Made by a program: the position numbers and the translations under genes. Shown one piece after another: positions 36,235 to 44,802 of a stretch of DNA of 64,000 nucleotides. The stretch spans positions 62,001 to 126,000 of the forward strand of contig CAXBNV010000003.1 in the NCBI GenBank assembly GCA_963977185.1, written 5' to 3'. Every line of letters begins with the position of its first letter. Position 1 is the first letter of the stretch. The stretch is from CAXBNV01 sp963977185 (GTDB taxonomy: Bacteria > Pseudomonadota > Gammaproteobacteria > JAGOUU01). Below the pieces are notes generated by a model. It had not been told where the DNA came from, made no database searches, and worked only from the letters and a program-made list of their open reading frames with translations.

Positions 36235-37301
36235 TTATCGGCGGCAGCATTGCAGGATTATCAGCAGCTATTCGCTTATCTGAATTAGACGAAAAAGTTG
36301 TATTATTAGATGCAGGAAAAATTCCAAGTAATAAAGTTTGCGGAGAATTTATTTCTCCTGAATGTCATGAGATATTAAAACGCTGGTCTATTAATATACC
36401 TATTTCTATACCAGTTATGAATATGTTTTCTAAAAATAAAAGATTTAAATATAATCTGCCAATTGCTGCTAAAGCTATTAAAAGATTAGATTTAGAACAA
36501 AAGTTGTTAGATAAAGCTGTTGCTATGGGAGTTGAGGTATTATTAAATAAACCAGTAGATGATATTTTATATTCAAAAAATAAAGATGACTGTTTTACAG
36601 TAAAAACAAGTGATGGCAGTAAATTCTTTCCTAAAGAATTAATTATTGCAGCAGGAAAGCTACATTCATCAATACAAACTGTATTACCTGTTAATAAAAT
36701 GAAATTTAAATATGTGGGATTTAAGGCGCATGTTAAATATTCTTGGAAAAGAAATCATTTGGATATGTATACTTTTCCATCAGGATATATTGGTATGATT
36801 CCGGTTGATAATAATTTGGTTAATATAGCTTGTTTAATTAAATTTGAAGAGTTTGAAAAATATTCTAACGTTAGTTCTTGTTTGCAAAACATTATAAAAG
36901 ATTATAAAAATACTGATTTAGAAAAATGTATTTCTGAAGCTGATTTTGAATTAACTAATTGGATAGAAGCTCGCATTCCTAAATTTGGGGTACGCGATAT
37001 GCCAACTAGAGATAATGTTTATTATGTTGGAGATGCTGCAGCAAGTCTATATCCTGCAACTGGAGATGGACTTGCAATGGCTATTACATCAGGTGAGATG
37101 GTAGGTGAATATGCAAAAAATCAAAACTATAAAGAATACCAAGATGATTGGAGTAAAAGATATTTAACTAGAATAAAATGGGGAAATATACTGCATAAAA
37201 TTCTAGAAAATCAAAAATTAGCAACTTTTGGTATATTAGCTAGTAACTATTTAAAAAGAATACCAAATTATCTGTTTTATAAAACAAGAGAGTTAAAATA
37301 A
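36186..37301 (+). CDS. FAD-dependent oxidoreductase (geranylgeranyl-reductase-like) in type III PKS operon
   Basis: 371-residue flavoprotein. The FAD motif LIIGGSIAGLSAAIRL begins about 15 residues in, and the second motif is YYVGDAAASLYPATGDGLAMAI. NKVCGEFISPE near residue 50 is typical of the geranylgeranyl reductase/flavin hydroxylase group. Several starts are possible (ATG 36186, 36192 or 36204), all overlapping the methyltransferase gene. In this operon it probably oxidises or hydroxylates the methylated polyketide. Confidence 0.85.
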   Translation: MEMGFQMDSVNNKKYLIIGGSIAGLSAAIRLSELDEKVVLLDAGKIPSNKVCGEFISPECHEILKRWSINIPISIPVMNMFSKNKRFKYNLPIAAKAIKRLDLEQKLLDKAVAMGVEVLLNKPVDDILYSKNKDDCFTVKTSDGSKFFPKELIIAAGKLHSSIQTVLPVNKMKFKYVGFKAHVKYSWKRNHLDMYTFPSGYIGMIPVDNNLVNIACLIKFEEFEKYSNVSSCLQNIIKDYKNTDLEKCISEADFELTNWIEARIPKFGVRDMPTRDNVYYVGDAAASLYPATGDGLAMAITSGEMVGEYAKNQNYKEYQDDWSKRYLTRIKWGNILHKILENQKLATFGILASNYLKRIPNYLFYKTRELK

Positions 37302-37344
37302 ATAATTATATGTTGGATATAATTATTTATTTTAAGTTTTACTA

Positions 37345-37788
37345 TCAATCTGGGTATTTAGTATGCTCTTTTAAAAAATTTAATAAATCATTATTTTCTA
37401 ACTGCATAACATCTTTTTGAATATTATTGATAACTAAGCTTTTAACATGTTTATTAAGATGCTTAAATAATAATCCATTCATATGAGGTAGAGTTACTAT
37501 AATAAGTTTTTCATATTCATTTGTACTGCGACTATGATCTAATATTTTAGATATTTCTTGTGAAAACTGCTCAACTGCTACTTCTTTAGGATCAACAGAT
37601 GGGGTATAAGCTTCATATGTTGGACCTTTTGTTCTATAGTGACCAGGTTGTTCGGTAGTCATAGAATCTCCAGTTTTAGCTCTAAGTTCTGGATGATTGA
37701 TTTCTTTTAATAAAAATAATTCTGGTGGTGCTTTATTATATTTATAAATATGGCACATATTTGTATTAGCTGTTATAACCCATATCAT
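37345..37788 (-). CDS. Host-attachment-domain protein
   Basis: 147-residue cytoplasmic protein. I chose ATG 37788, which has AAGGTGA just upstream, over the GTG at 37797. The sequence fits the 'protein required for attachment to host cells' family (PF10116): IWVITANTNMCHIYKY at the start, LFLLKEINHPELRAKTGD, DPKEVAVEQFSQEISKIL, LIIVTLPHMNGLLFKHL and a C-terminal KDVMQLENNDLLNFLKEH. The family name stems from an Agrobacterium phenotype; the molecular function is unknown. It is a single gene. Confidence 0.72.
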   Translation of the reverse strand: MIWVITANTNMCHIYKYNKAPPELFLLKEINHPELRAKTGDSMTTEQPGHYRTKGPTYEAYTPSVDPKEVAVEQFSQEISKILDHSRSTNEYEKLIIVTLPHMNGLLFKHLNKHVKSLVINNIQKDVMQLENNDLLNFLKEHTKYPD

Positions 37789-37890
37789 AAAATTCACCTT
37801 TATTTGATGTGTTATTAATAATATTTATTCATTAAAATTAATGATTTTATTCATATGATATTCTTCATATGATATATAAGTATAGCACTA

Positions 37891-38238
37891 TTATTTTGAC
37901 CTTTGCCAAGGCCATTTGCCTTTTATTTCTAGTTCCATTATCCAGCCAAGAATTGTTCTAACAGTAACTATAATAACAAGAAGAAGAATGTTTTCTATAG
38001 TTTGATTGACTGATATTGTTTTTATTATTGTTGCGGCAACAAGAATTTCTAATCCAATTAACACAACTCTAGCAAGGGAGCGTTTATAATCTTGAATAGG
38101 AGAGATATTTTTATTTTTCAAACAAAGATAGAAACATTTTATGGTTACAATTAAAAAACCAAAAAAAAGTGCACTAGCGCCTATTATCTCTAATAATTTA
38201 GCTAATAACGTAAGGTTTTTAAGCAATTCATAAGACAT
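37891..38238 (-). CDS. DUF1622 membrane protein (copy 2)
   Basis: 115-residue protein with three hydrophobic segments. The start is ATG 38238 (MSYELLKN), which has AGGAG 7 bases upstream; longer in-frame starts run into the upstream gene. LEIIGASALFFGFLI, then RVVLIGLEILVAATIIKTI and RTILGWIMELEIKGKWPWQ match DUF1622. It is a paralogue of the gene immediately upstream, overlapping its end by 11 bases. The function of the family is unknown. Confidence 0.82.
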   Translation of the reverse strand: MSYELLKNLTLLAKLLEIIGASALFFGFLIVTIKCFYLCLKNKNISPIQDYKRSLARVVLIGLEILVAATIIKTISVNQTIENILLLVIIVTVRTILGWIMELEIKGKWPWQRSK

Positions 38239-38599
38239 GGGTTTGCTCCTTATTATTAGGCTTTTGCCAAGGCCAATAACCATTTGTTTCCAAGCTAAGA
38301 GTCCAGCTGACAATAATTCGAATCGCTATGATAAATATTAAAAAAATTAACGACTGTAATGTTGGTTTTACTATAATTGTTCTTATAACATCTGCAAGGA
38401 TAAGAATTTCAAGACCTAAAGTTAATACATTTCCAAATTCAACTCTAAATAGTGTAAAATTTTGTTTTGATTTTATTTTCCAAAATCTGTATAAATACCT
38501 TACTGAAACTATAGATAAGCCAATTACTATTATAGCAACTGCAAATAAACTAATTATCGCATCGGCACGTTCTAAATATTTTAAAAGATTTTCAATCAT
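38228..38599 (-). CDS. DUF1622 membrane protein (copy 1)
   Basis: 123-residue, three-helix membrane protein. Sequence pattern as in its paralogue: ADAIISLFAVAIIVIGLSIV, FGNVLTLGLEILILADVIRTI and RIIVSWTLSLETNGYWPWQ. The shared ending W-[ST]-L/M-E-x-x-G-x-WPWQ marks the DUF1622 family. First gene of a two-gene overlapping unit. Confidence 0.82.
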   Translation of the reverse strand: MIENLLKYLERADAIISLFAVAIIVIGLSIVSVRYLYRFWKIKSKQNFTLFRVEFGNVLTLGLEILILADVIRTIIVKPTLQSLIFLIFIIAIRIIVSWTLSLETNGYWPWQKPNNKEQTHVL

Positions 38600-38852
38600 C
38601 AGAATATTTGTCTTTGATTAATATAATATCAATATTAGCACTAATTTGATTTTTTAGATAATCATCATAAAGTTAACTTTGTATAAATATATTTTGTCTT
38701 GTAATAAAATAAGTTTATTTAAAAATTAAGATTTTATTGCTATAATTTTATCTTTAATTTTATGATTATGAGTTATTTCAAGTTGTAATTGTAATTAGCC
38801 TAATTTTTTAGATAATAATTTAATAACATATTTATATGGAGATAACATCATA

Positions 38853-39308
38853 ATGGAATACCTGCATACAATGATACGTATTAGTGATATTGATAAATCT
38901 TTAGATTTTTTTTGTAATAAATTAGGTATGGTAGAGCTTAACCGCCATGAAAATTCTAAAGCTAAGTTTACCTTAATTTTTCTTGCTGCGCCAAATGATG
39001 AGTCAAAAGGCAAAGAATATAAATCTCCATTATTAGAATTAACTTATAATTGGCCAGATGATAAGGATGCATTAGAGGAATATAGTGTTGGACGTAATTT
39101 TGGTCATTTAGCATATCGAGTAGATAATATTTATGATACTTGCGAGAAGTTAATGGAGCAGGGTGTTATCATTAATAGACCTCCTCGTGATGGATACATG
39201 GCATTTATTAAGTCACCAGATAATATTTCTATTGAATTATTACAAAAAGGTGAAGCTTTGCCTTCACAAGATCCTTGGGTTAGTATGGAAAATACAGGAA
39301 CTTGGTAA
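38853..39308 (+). CDS. gloA: Lactoylglutathione lyase (glyoxalase I)
   Basis: Metalloenzyme that turns the methylglyoxal-glutathione hemithioacetal into S-lactoylglutathione. All four metal ligands of GloA are at the expected places in this 151-residue protein: His5, Glu62 (LLELTYNW), His85 (FGHLAYRVD) and Glu128 (NISIELLQKGEAL). The two beta-alpha-beta-beta-beta modules are complete. The C-terminal 20 residues extend slightly past the E. coli enzyme. A GGAG site precedes the ATG. Confidence 0.95.
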   Translation: MEYLHTMIRISDIDKSLDFFCNKLGMVELNRHENSKAKFTLIFLAAPNDESKGKEYKSPLLELTYNWPDDKDALEEYSVGRNFGHLAYRVDNIYDTCEKLMEQGVIINRPPRDGYMAFIKSPDNISIELLQKGEALPSQDPWVSMENTGTW

Positions 39309-39364
39309 GAATATTTATATTAGAAATAATTAATTAAATAATATATTTTATAGGAATACAAGCT

Positions 39365-39727
39365 ATGACAACTTTACTCAAAAAATTAATGAATGAAGTA
39401 AAATCTAATATAGATGAGATTCAAATAGAAGAATTAAATAATCAAATAAATATTAAAAAAGAATTATTTATTTTAGATGTTCGTTCTAAAGATAAATGGC
39501 AAGAAGGGCATTTACCAGGAGCAGTTAGCTGTGAAAGAGGAATGTTGGAGTTAAACATTGAAGAATTATGCCCAAAACTAAATCAAGAAATAGTTATCTA
39601 TTGTGGCGGCGGTACACGTTCGGCATTAAGTTGTGAAAGCTTACAAAGAATGGGATACGAAAATGTAAAATCTCTTGCTGGAGGATTTAGAAGCTGGAGT
39701 GATGCTAAATTTCCTGTCGAACGATAA
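39365..39727 (+). CDS. Rhodanese-domain protein
   Basis: 120-residue single-domain rhodanese. LFILDVRSKDKWQEGHLPGA and the active-site loop VIYCGGGTRSALS (Cys80) are typical. Its loop CGGGTR is of the single-domain, GlpE/PspE-like type. No signal peptide, so a cytoplasmic sulfur carrier or transferase is likely. It lies about 40 bases before an L,D-transpeptidase gene. Confidence 0.88.
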   Translation: MTTLLKKLMNEVKSNIDEIQIEELNNQINIKKELFILDVRSKDKWQEGHLPGAVSCERGMLELNIEELCPKLNQEIVIYCGGGTRSALSCESLQRMGYENVKSLAGGFRSWSDAKFPVER

Positions 39728-39768
39728 AAAACATATATTATTTTAAATTTCTTTTTTATGAATATGAA

Positions 39769-40530
39769 ATGAAAGTCTATAAGTTTTTAACTATTTTAAG
39801 CAAGATAAGTGTTATGAAAATATTAGTATTTATAATATGCGGGATATTAGTAATATTAAATTATGGATGCTCTGACATTAATTCAGATGCAAACAAAAGT
39901 TTTAATGCAAGATTAGCCGTATCTGGTGATTCATCTGATCCTTTTTATGGTAAAAAATTATGTCATAACAGTAAATATAAATGTATTAAAATATATAAAA
40001 AAGATACATGGGAAAATTTATTTAAAGATAAAAACACCAGGCAATTAGTTATGGATTTAAACAGAACTAATATGCCGTTAAAATATAGAGATTGGATTAT
40101 AATTCCAAAGGATATAAATAATTCTCATATATTATATTCACCGTTCCCTCAAAAAGTATCAAAAACTAATAAGAAAAAAATAGTAATTAGTATTTCTAAA
40201 CAAGCATATGCAGCTTATGATTCAAAAGGTAATTTGTTACGCTGGGGAGCAGCTAATACTGGAGCTGAAGATGGTGAACGTAATACACCTTTAGGTAAGT
40301 TTAAAATTTATAGAAAAAAAGGAGCAACATGTCAATCTTCAAAATATCCTATTCCAAAAGGGGGCTCCCCTATGCCTTATTGCATTTTCTTTCATAAAGG
40401 ATACGCTATTCATGCATTTAAAATGCCTGGATTTCCAGTTAGTCTTGGTTGCGTAAGAGTTGGTAATGATGATGCTAAATGGCTACATCAATTTTCACCT
40501 ATTGGCATTGATGTTATTGTTGAAGCATAA
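39769..40530 (+). CDS. L,D-transpeptidase lipoprotein (YkuD domain)
   Basis: Up to 253 residues; the ATG at 39814 would leave a compact lipoprotein signal (MKILVFIICG, lipobox LNYGC), so either start gives a lipoprotein. A short LysM-like segment (IKIYKKDTWENLFKDKNT, then RDWIIIP) precedes the YkuD domain. The catalytic motif is HAFKMPGFPVSLGCVRV, with the His and Cys of the family. Such enzymes make 3-3 cross-links in peptidoglycan or attach proteins to it, in the periplasm. Confidence 0.87.
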   Translation: MKVYKFLTILSKISVMKILVFIICGILVILNYGCSDINSDANKSFNARLAVSGDSSDPFYGKKLCHNSKYKCIKIYKKDTWENLFKDKNTRQLVMDLNRTNMPLKYRDWIIIPKDINNSHILYSPFPQKVSKTNKKKIVISISKQAYAAYDSKGNLLRWGAANTGAEDGERNTPLGKFKIYRKKGATCQSSKYPIPKGGSPMPYCIFFHKGYAIHAFKMPGFPVSLGCVRVGNDDAKWLHQFSPIGIDVIVEA

Positions 40531-40646
40531 TTAGAGATATATAGGCATAGTCAAAATTTTAAATGTTGGCATTAATTAATAAACTAATTTAAAAATAATT
40601 TTAACTGTGATAGTTCCTAGAAACTGTTGATATTAACTTTTATGCA

Positions 40647-40675
40647 TTGATAACTAATTACGATTAAGCTATAAT
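40647..40675 (+). promoter_or_regulatory. Sigma-70-type promoter of the 876-residue protein gene
   Basis: TTGATA (40647-40652) and TATAAT (40670-40675) are separated by exactly 17 bases, about 35 bases before the start codon. This is the best consensus promoter I found in the window. Confidence 0.7.
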
Positions 40676-40709
40676 TGTAGTTATTAAACTTAATGATAGA
40701 AGCGCGCGT

Positions 40710-43340
40710 ATGAAATTAACTGAACTATCAACGTTAATTGCAAATATTCCAGATATTAATGCAGATGAAACAATAAAATTAAAAGATAATTTGGTCCTAA
40801 ATTATCAAGCATCAGTAAAAAAATCTCTTAATGAAATTCTTGAGTCTCAAGACAACGATGAACAAAAATATTCAGCCTTAGAGTCTTTTTTAGAAGAAAA
40901 TTGGGAGCTAATTAAAGGCTCATTATTAAGTTACACCTCAATATATAATACTGAAATAACAAAAGCTTTATGCAAAGCTGCAGAGTCAATTTGTGATTTT
41001 AAGAACAGCAAACTTGAAGCAAAGTCAGAGCCTTTTGTACCATTACAGTTTTTAATGCCTGGAATTGAGCTTTTTTCACTTATTCCCCATTACAATGACT
41101 TAGAGCCTGTTGAATTATTAAAATCAAACAGCGAAGATCAACAACAACTTTCACGACTTGAACCTGGTCTGTTAAAAGATGAGAAAGATAAGTTAGAGCG
41201 AGAAAAATCTTTATTTGATGCTCAGCAAGAGCACATAAGACAAAATAGATTTATTGTAAAAGAAGACTACTGTATTCCTAATATACCTCTTGAAATTATT
41301 TTAAAAACTTTCGTATTGAACGAAGACTCTAGTTCTTTAATTCCTGTTTCAGTTATTTTAGAAGATTTAAACCTAAGGCCTTATGATTTTTCATGTGTAG
41401 TATTTGATGAGCAAATAAAAAAAAGAACAAATCAACGAATAATATCACACTCAAATGAAACTTTAGCAATATATAATGCTATGAACAAACTAAGTATTGC
41501 TGAAAGTGATCAAAATCATTTTTTAGGTAACTTAACGGAGCTTTGTAAGCAATTAAAATTTAATGACTCTCACTCTGGTATAGGTAGAGACGATAACGCC
41601 GGAAAGGGAGCTTATCCTGCAATTATAGCTTTTAAAGAATATTATGATGGATTAGAGTATCAGTTAAAACAGTGGCAAGACGAGCATGAGATTCAAGAAG
41701 GATTTATATATATAAAGTTTTATAATAATCCTACAGAAGGATTTACTTATGCAGTAAAATCAAAAGATACCAGCATAAAGCAAGGTATTATTAAACAAGA
41801 AGAGATTGATAGTTTATTTTCTAAAGACAGTAATGAGAATGATAAAAATACAGGTAAAGATAATAGTAGATTTTATTTTGAAAAAGCAAAAAATTATAAA
41901 GAAAAAATATTAAAAATAATTATATCTCAAGGTAATGCCTCATTAGAAGATGAAGCAAAAAGCAAGCTCCCAAAAGAGCTAAAAAATGAAATTGAAAAGT
42001 TATTAATATTAGCAAGTGATTCATCGAGAAATCAGAATGCAACAGCAAACATGGAGACATGTATAGGCTCAAGAAGGGAGGCTTTAGAGAAATTAATTTC
42101 AAGTCCAGAACAAAAGCAATCACTTGCAGAAATAACCACATCTAATGCATCTAAAGCTAATTTAATAAAAAAATCACATAATGATCTACAACGAACTAAA
42201 AAGGCTTTGCAAGATTCATTAAACAAGGCTGATAATTATCAAGGAATAGATTCATTAGGTATATCTGTTAAATTGCTAGAAACATTTAAAATTGACTTTA
42301 AAATTCAAGATTTAAATACATTGCTTGATATTATTAAGGATTTAACTAAAGATGAGATTTTATCTTTATGCCAAAGAGATGAAAATATTGAACAATTTAT
42401 AAATCCAATTAAAAATAATCTTGAAAATTTAACTAATTTTTTTTTGGATTGCTCAGAAGATAACTTAAAGGCTTTATTGGAAGTAATTTCAAAAAAAGGT
42501 CATATCACAAAGCTTTTTGATTCTGCTAAAACATTAGCGATAGTTGTTGATTGCGCATCAAATAATGCAAAAACAAATATTATATTAAAAGCATTAAAAG
42601 ATAATTTAAAAGATATAATAACATCAGGACGTGAGTTTGCTAATGCTCTTCAATATCTTAATGAGTCTCAAAGAGGAGCAGTATACACTGCATTAAAAGA
42701 TAATTTTAAAAATATAATTAAATCAGGAAAAGAGCTTGGTTACGCTCTTTATTTTCTTAATGAAACCCAAATAACCGCGGTATGTACCGAATTAAAATAT
42801 ATAATTAAATCAAGACGTGATTTTGGTTTAGCCCTTAAACATCTTAAAGAACCCCAGATAATTGTGGTATGCACCGAATTAAAAGATATAATTAAATCAG
42901 GAGATGATTTTAAGGATGCTCTTAAATATCTTAATGATACTCAAAGAGACGCAGTATACATCGCATTAAAAGATAATTTAAAAAATATAATTAAATCAGG
43001 AGACGATTTTGATTGCGTTCTTCAATATCTTAAGGAAGCTCAAATAACTTCGATATGCAACTCATTAAAAGATAGTTTAAAAAATATAATTACATCAGGA
43101 TACGATTTTGGTTACGCTATTATATCTCTTAATCAAGCTCAAAGAGGCGCAGTATGCACGGCATTAAAAGGTAATTTAAAAAATATAATTAAATCAGAAC
43201 GTGAGCTTAGTTACTTTCTTCAATATCTTAATGAAACTCAAAAAGACGCAGTATGCAGCGAATTAAAAGAGACGTTAAAAGAGGATAATAGTAATTCTAA
43301 TTCCTTGTCTGTACCGCAATTAAAACCAAAAAGACGTTAA
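40710..43340 (+). CDS. Large repeat-containing hypothetical protein, probable effector
   Basis: 876-residue soluble protein with no signal peptide or membrane helix. Residues 1-120 and 160-190 are helical, including a charged coil (LLKDEKDKLEREKSLFDAQ). The middle contains a TCIGSRREALEKLI segment and long helices. Residues 629-851 are seven tandem repeats of 33 or 29 residues, with the pattern LKDNLKNIIKSG-x-D/E-F/L...L-x-YLNE-x-Q...AVC. The last 15 residues are polar and basic. I recall similar 'LKD..IIKSG' repeats in Legionella-type proteins but cannot verify this here. It is transcribed from its own strong promoter. A type IV secretion substrate is an inference. Confidence 0.6.
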   Translation: MKLTELSTLIANIPDINADETIKLKDNLVLNYQASVKKSLNEILESQDNDEQKYSALESFLEENWELIKGSLLSYTSIYNTEITKALCKAAESICDFKNSKLEAKSEPFVPLQFLMPGIELFSLIPHYNDLEPVELLKSNSEDQQQLSRLEPGLLKDEKDKLEREKSLFDAQQEHIRQNRFIVKEDYCIPNIPLEIILKTFVLNEDSSSLIPVSVILEDLNLRPYDFSCVVFDEQIKKRTNQRIISHSNETLAIYNAMNKLSIAESDQNHFLGNLTELCKQLKFNDSHSGIGRDDNAGKGAYPAIIAFKEYYDGLEYQLKQWQDEHEIQEGFIYIKFYNNPTEGFTYAVKSKDTSIKQGIIKQEEIDSLFSKDSNENDKNTGKDNSRFYFEKAKNYKEKILKIIISQGNASLEDEAKSKLPKELKNEIEKLLILASDSSRNQNATANMETCIGSRREALEKLISSPEQKQSLAEITTSNASKANLIKKSHNDLQRTKKALQDSLNKADNYQGIDSLGISVKLLETFKIDFKIQDLNTLLDIIKDLTKDEILSLCQRDENIEQFINPIKNNLENLTNFFLDCSEDNLKALLEVISKKGHITKLFDSAKTLAIVVDCASNNAKTNIILKALKDNLKDIITSGREFANALQYLNESQRGAVYTALKDNFKNIIKSGKELGYALYFLNETQITAVCTELKYIIKSRRDFGLALKHLKEPQIIVVCTELKDIIKSGDDFKDALKYLNDTQRDAVYIALKDNLKNIIKSGDDFDCVLQYLKEAQITSICNSLKDSLKNIITSGYDFGYAIISLNQAQRGAVCTALKGNLKNIIKSERELSYFLQYLNETQKDAVCSELKETLKEDNSNSNSLSVPQLKPKRR
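42594..43262 (+). repeat. Seven tandem 99/87-bp coding repeats
   Basis: Units encode 33, 33, 29, 29, 33, 33 and 33 residues. The two short units lack the same four residues near the start (DNLK position), which suggests a deleted unit was itself duplicated or two parallel deletions. Each unit is predicted to fold as a helical pair. Confidence 0.9.
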
Positions 43341-43439
43341 GAGCTTATTAACAGTTACCTTGTTTTAACGGACTTTAAATTCTAAGATAATAACATCACA
43401 CAAAGGACCAAAAACCAGTATTTATTAATGACCTATACA

Positions 43440-43559
43440 AAAAATATTGCGTTGATGAAACATTTCTTTTAGATTTTTGTCATTATAATAATGATTTTAA
43501 TTTAAGGAATGTTTATATTTATGTTTAATAGAGTAAAATATTATAGCTTTTTATATTTG
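43440..43559 (+). repeat. 120-bp direct repeat, upstream copy
   Basis: Matches 47874-47993 at 119 of 120 positions (the only difference is a at 43473 versus g at 47907). It includes a -10-like TATAAT, a ribosome-binding site and the first codons of the small exported protein gene, and ends at the left end of the IS3-family element. Confidence 0.93.
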
Positions 43560-43573
43560 ATCTTACCCTGATT
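43521..43573 (+). pseudogene. Truncated copy of the small exported protein gene
   Basis: From ATG 43521 the reading MFNRVKYYSFLYL is identical to the start of the gene at 47955, then runs into the IS end and stops after three more codons (ILP, stop). The rest of the gene is absent on the other side of the IS, so this is a 5' fragment and not a simple interruption. Confidence 0.85.
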
Positions 43574-43621
43574 TAACAGACACCTTTTTGTGTTAAAATA
43601 ACACAGCATACGAGGTGAAAC

Positions 43622-43918
43622 ATGACTAAATCAATTAAAACATCTAAACGAAAATATACTGAAGAGTTTATTGAAAATGCTATTGGTTTGGCAATAAGCT
43701 CACCTTCTACCTCAGGAGTAGCAAAAAACTTAGGTATTCCTGAGGCTACTTTGCATACTTGGTTGAAATCGCGTGGTTAAAATAGAAAACCTAATAAATT
43801 AGATATTAATAAAATTCTAGATGAAAATAAAAAACTGAATAAAGAGCTAGCTAGAATAAAACAGGAGCAAGAAATTCTAAAAAAGGCTGCAGCATATTTC
43901 GCTCGGGAAATGAAGTGA
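43622..43918 (+). pseudogene. IS3-family OrfA, interrupted by an in-frame stop
   Basis: 98 codons encode a typical OrfA: N-terminal HTH (KRKYTEEFIENAIGLAIS, then GVAKNLGIPEATLHTWLKSRG) and a leucine-zipper-like coil (ILDENKKLNKELARIKQEQEILKKAAAYFAREMK, quoted in parts: LDENKKLNKELARIKQ). A TAA at 43778-43780, between the HTH and the coil, ends translation after 52 residues. Just before the end, AAAAAAG at 43879-43885 is the usual -1 frameshift site, and the orfB frame is open from there. The stop should prevent a full OrfA or OrfAB product unless read through. Confidence 0.85.
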
Positions 43919-44787
43919 AGTATGCTTTTATTAAGGAAAATAAAAATATTTTTAGTATTAATGTAATGTGTAAAGTTCTTAATGTTAGCCGAAGTGGATT
44001 TTACCAATGGTTAAATGGAGCTCTCAGCAGAAGAAAGGCAAGCAACATTAAGCTTGGAAAAACTATTAGTCAAATTCACTCTGAACATAAAGGAAAGTAT
44101 GGTTATATAAGAATAACCAAGCAGTTAAAAAATACAGGAATATCATGCAGTAAAAATAGAGTTTATAACATAATGAAAAATTTAGAACTAAAATACAAAA
44201 GTAAAAAGAAGTTTAAAGTTACAACTGACTCTAATCATAAATTACCTGTTTATAATAATATAATAGCCAGAGATTTCTCAACAACTGATATAAATCAAAA
44301 GTGGTTTTCAGATATTACTTATATGCATACTAATGAGGGATGGTTATATTTAGCTGTAGTTATAGATGTTTATTCTAGGGCTGTTATCGGCAGGTCAATG
44401 AATAGAAGAATGACTCAAGATTTAGTTTGTAACGCTTTAAACATGGCTCTTTGGAGAAGAAAATTCTCAGCTGATATAATTGTTCATTCTGATAGAGGAT
44501 CTCAATATTGCTCTAAAAAATATCAAGCTATGTTAAAAAATTATCATTTAATTTGCAGCATGAGCAGAAAAGGTGATTGCTGGGATAATGCTATAGCAGA
44601 AACATTTTTCCATACTTTGAAAGTGGAGTTAATTTACGATCATAAATATAAATTAATAAATGAAGCTAAAAATAGTATTTTTAAATACATCGAAACATAT
44701 TATAATAAAAAAAAATTGCATTCTTCTATAGGATATTTAGCTCCTATAAACTATGAGGCAAAAAGTACACAGATGGTTGTCTATTAA
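43915..44787 (+). CDS. IS3-family transposase OrfB (DDE integrase)
   Basis: 290-residue protein starting at GTG 43915, which overlaps the orfA stop, in the -1 frame. An HTH_21-like N-terminus (MCKVLNVSRSGFYQWLNG, HKGKYGYIRITKQL) precedes the rve integrase core. The catalytic residues are present: Asp in WFSDITYMHT, Asp in IIVHSDRGSQY and Glu in DNAIAETFFHTLK. The C-terminal YNKKKLHSSIGYLAPINYE is typical. The catalytic protein is intact, although normal expression as OrfAB is compromised by the orfA stop. Confidence 0.93.
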   Translation: MKYAFIKENKNIFSINVMCKVLNVSRSGFYQWLNGALSRRKASNIKLGKTISQIHSEHKGKYGYIRITKQLKNTGISCSKNRVYNIMKNLELKYKSKKKFKVTTDSNHKLPVYNNIIARDFSTTDINQKWFSDITYMHTNEGWLYLAVVIDVYSRAVIGRSMNRRMTQDLVCNALNMALWRRKFSADIIVHSDRGSQYCSKKYQAMLKNYHLICSMSRKGDCWDNAIAETFFHTLKVELIYDHKYKLINEAKNSIFKYIETYYNKKKLHSSIGYLAPINYEAKSTQMVVY

Positions 44788-44802
44788 AACAGGGTAAGAT
44801 CA

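Larger units (their letters stand above)
43558..44802 (+). mobile_element. IS3-family insertion sequence
   Basis: 1245-bp element bounded by imperfect inverted repeats: left tgatcttaccctgatttaac and right (reverse complement) tgatcttaccctgttttaat, with the match continuing into agaca. It starts TG and ends CA as IS3-family elements do. It holds two overlapping frames, orfA and orfB, with an A6G slippery sequence (43879-43885). No target-site duplication is visible: the 3 bases before the left end (att) differ from those after the right end (aga). The flanks appear rearranged since insertion. Confidence 0.9.

Noticed and set aside
38310..38330. tRNA T-arm-like sequence (ttcgaatc)
   Set aside because: It lies inside the DUF1622 coding region and no cloverleaf can be built around it.
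43558..44802. Target-site duplication around the IS
   Set aside because: The bases next to the two ends differ, and shifting the ends by a few bases does not give a 3-4 bp match.
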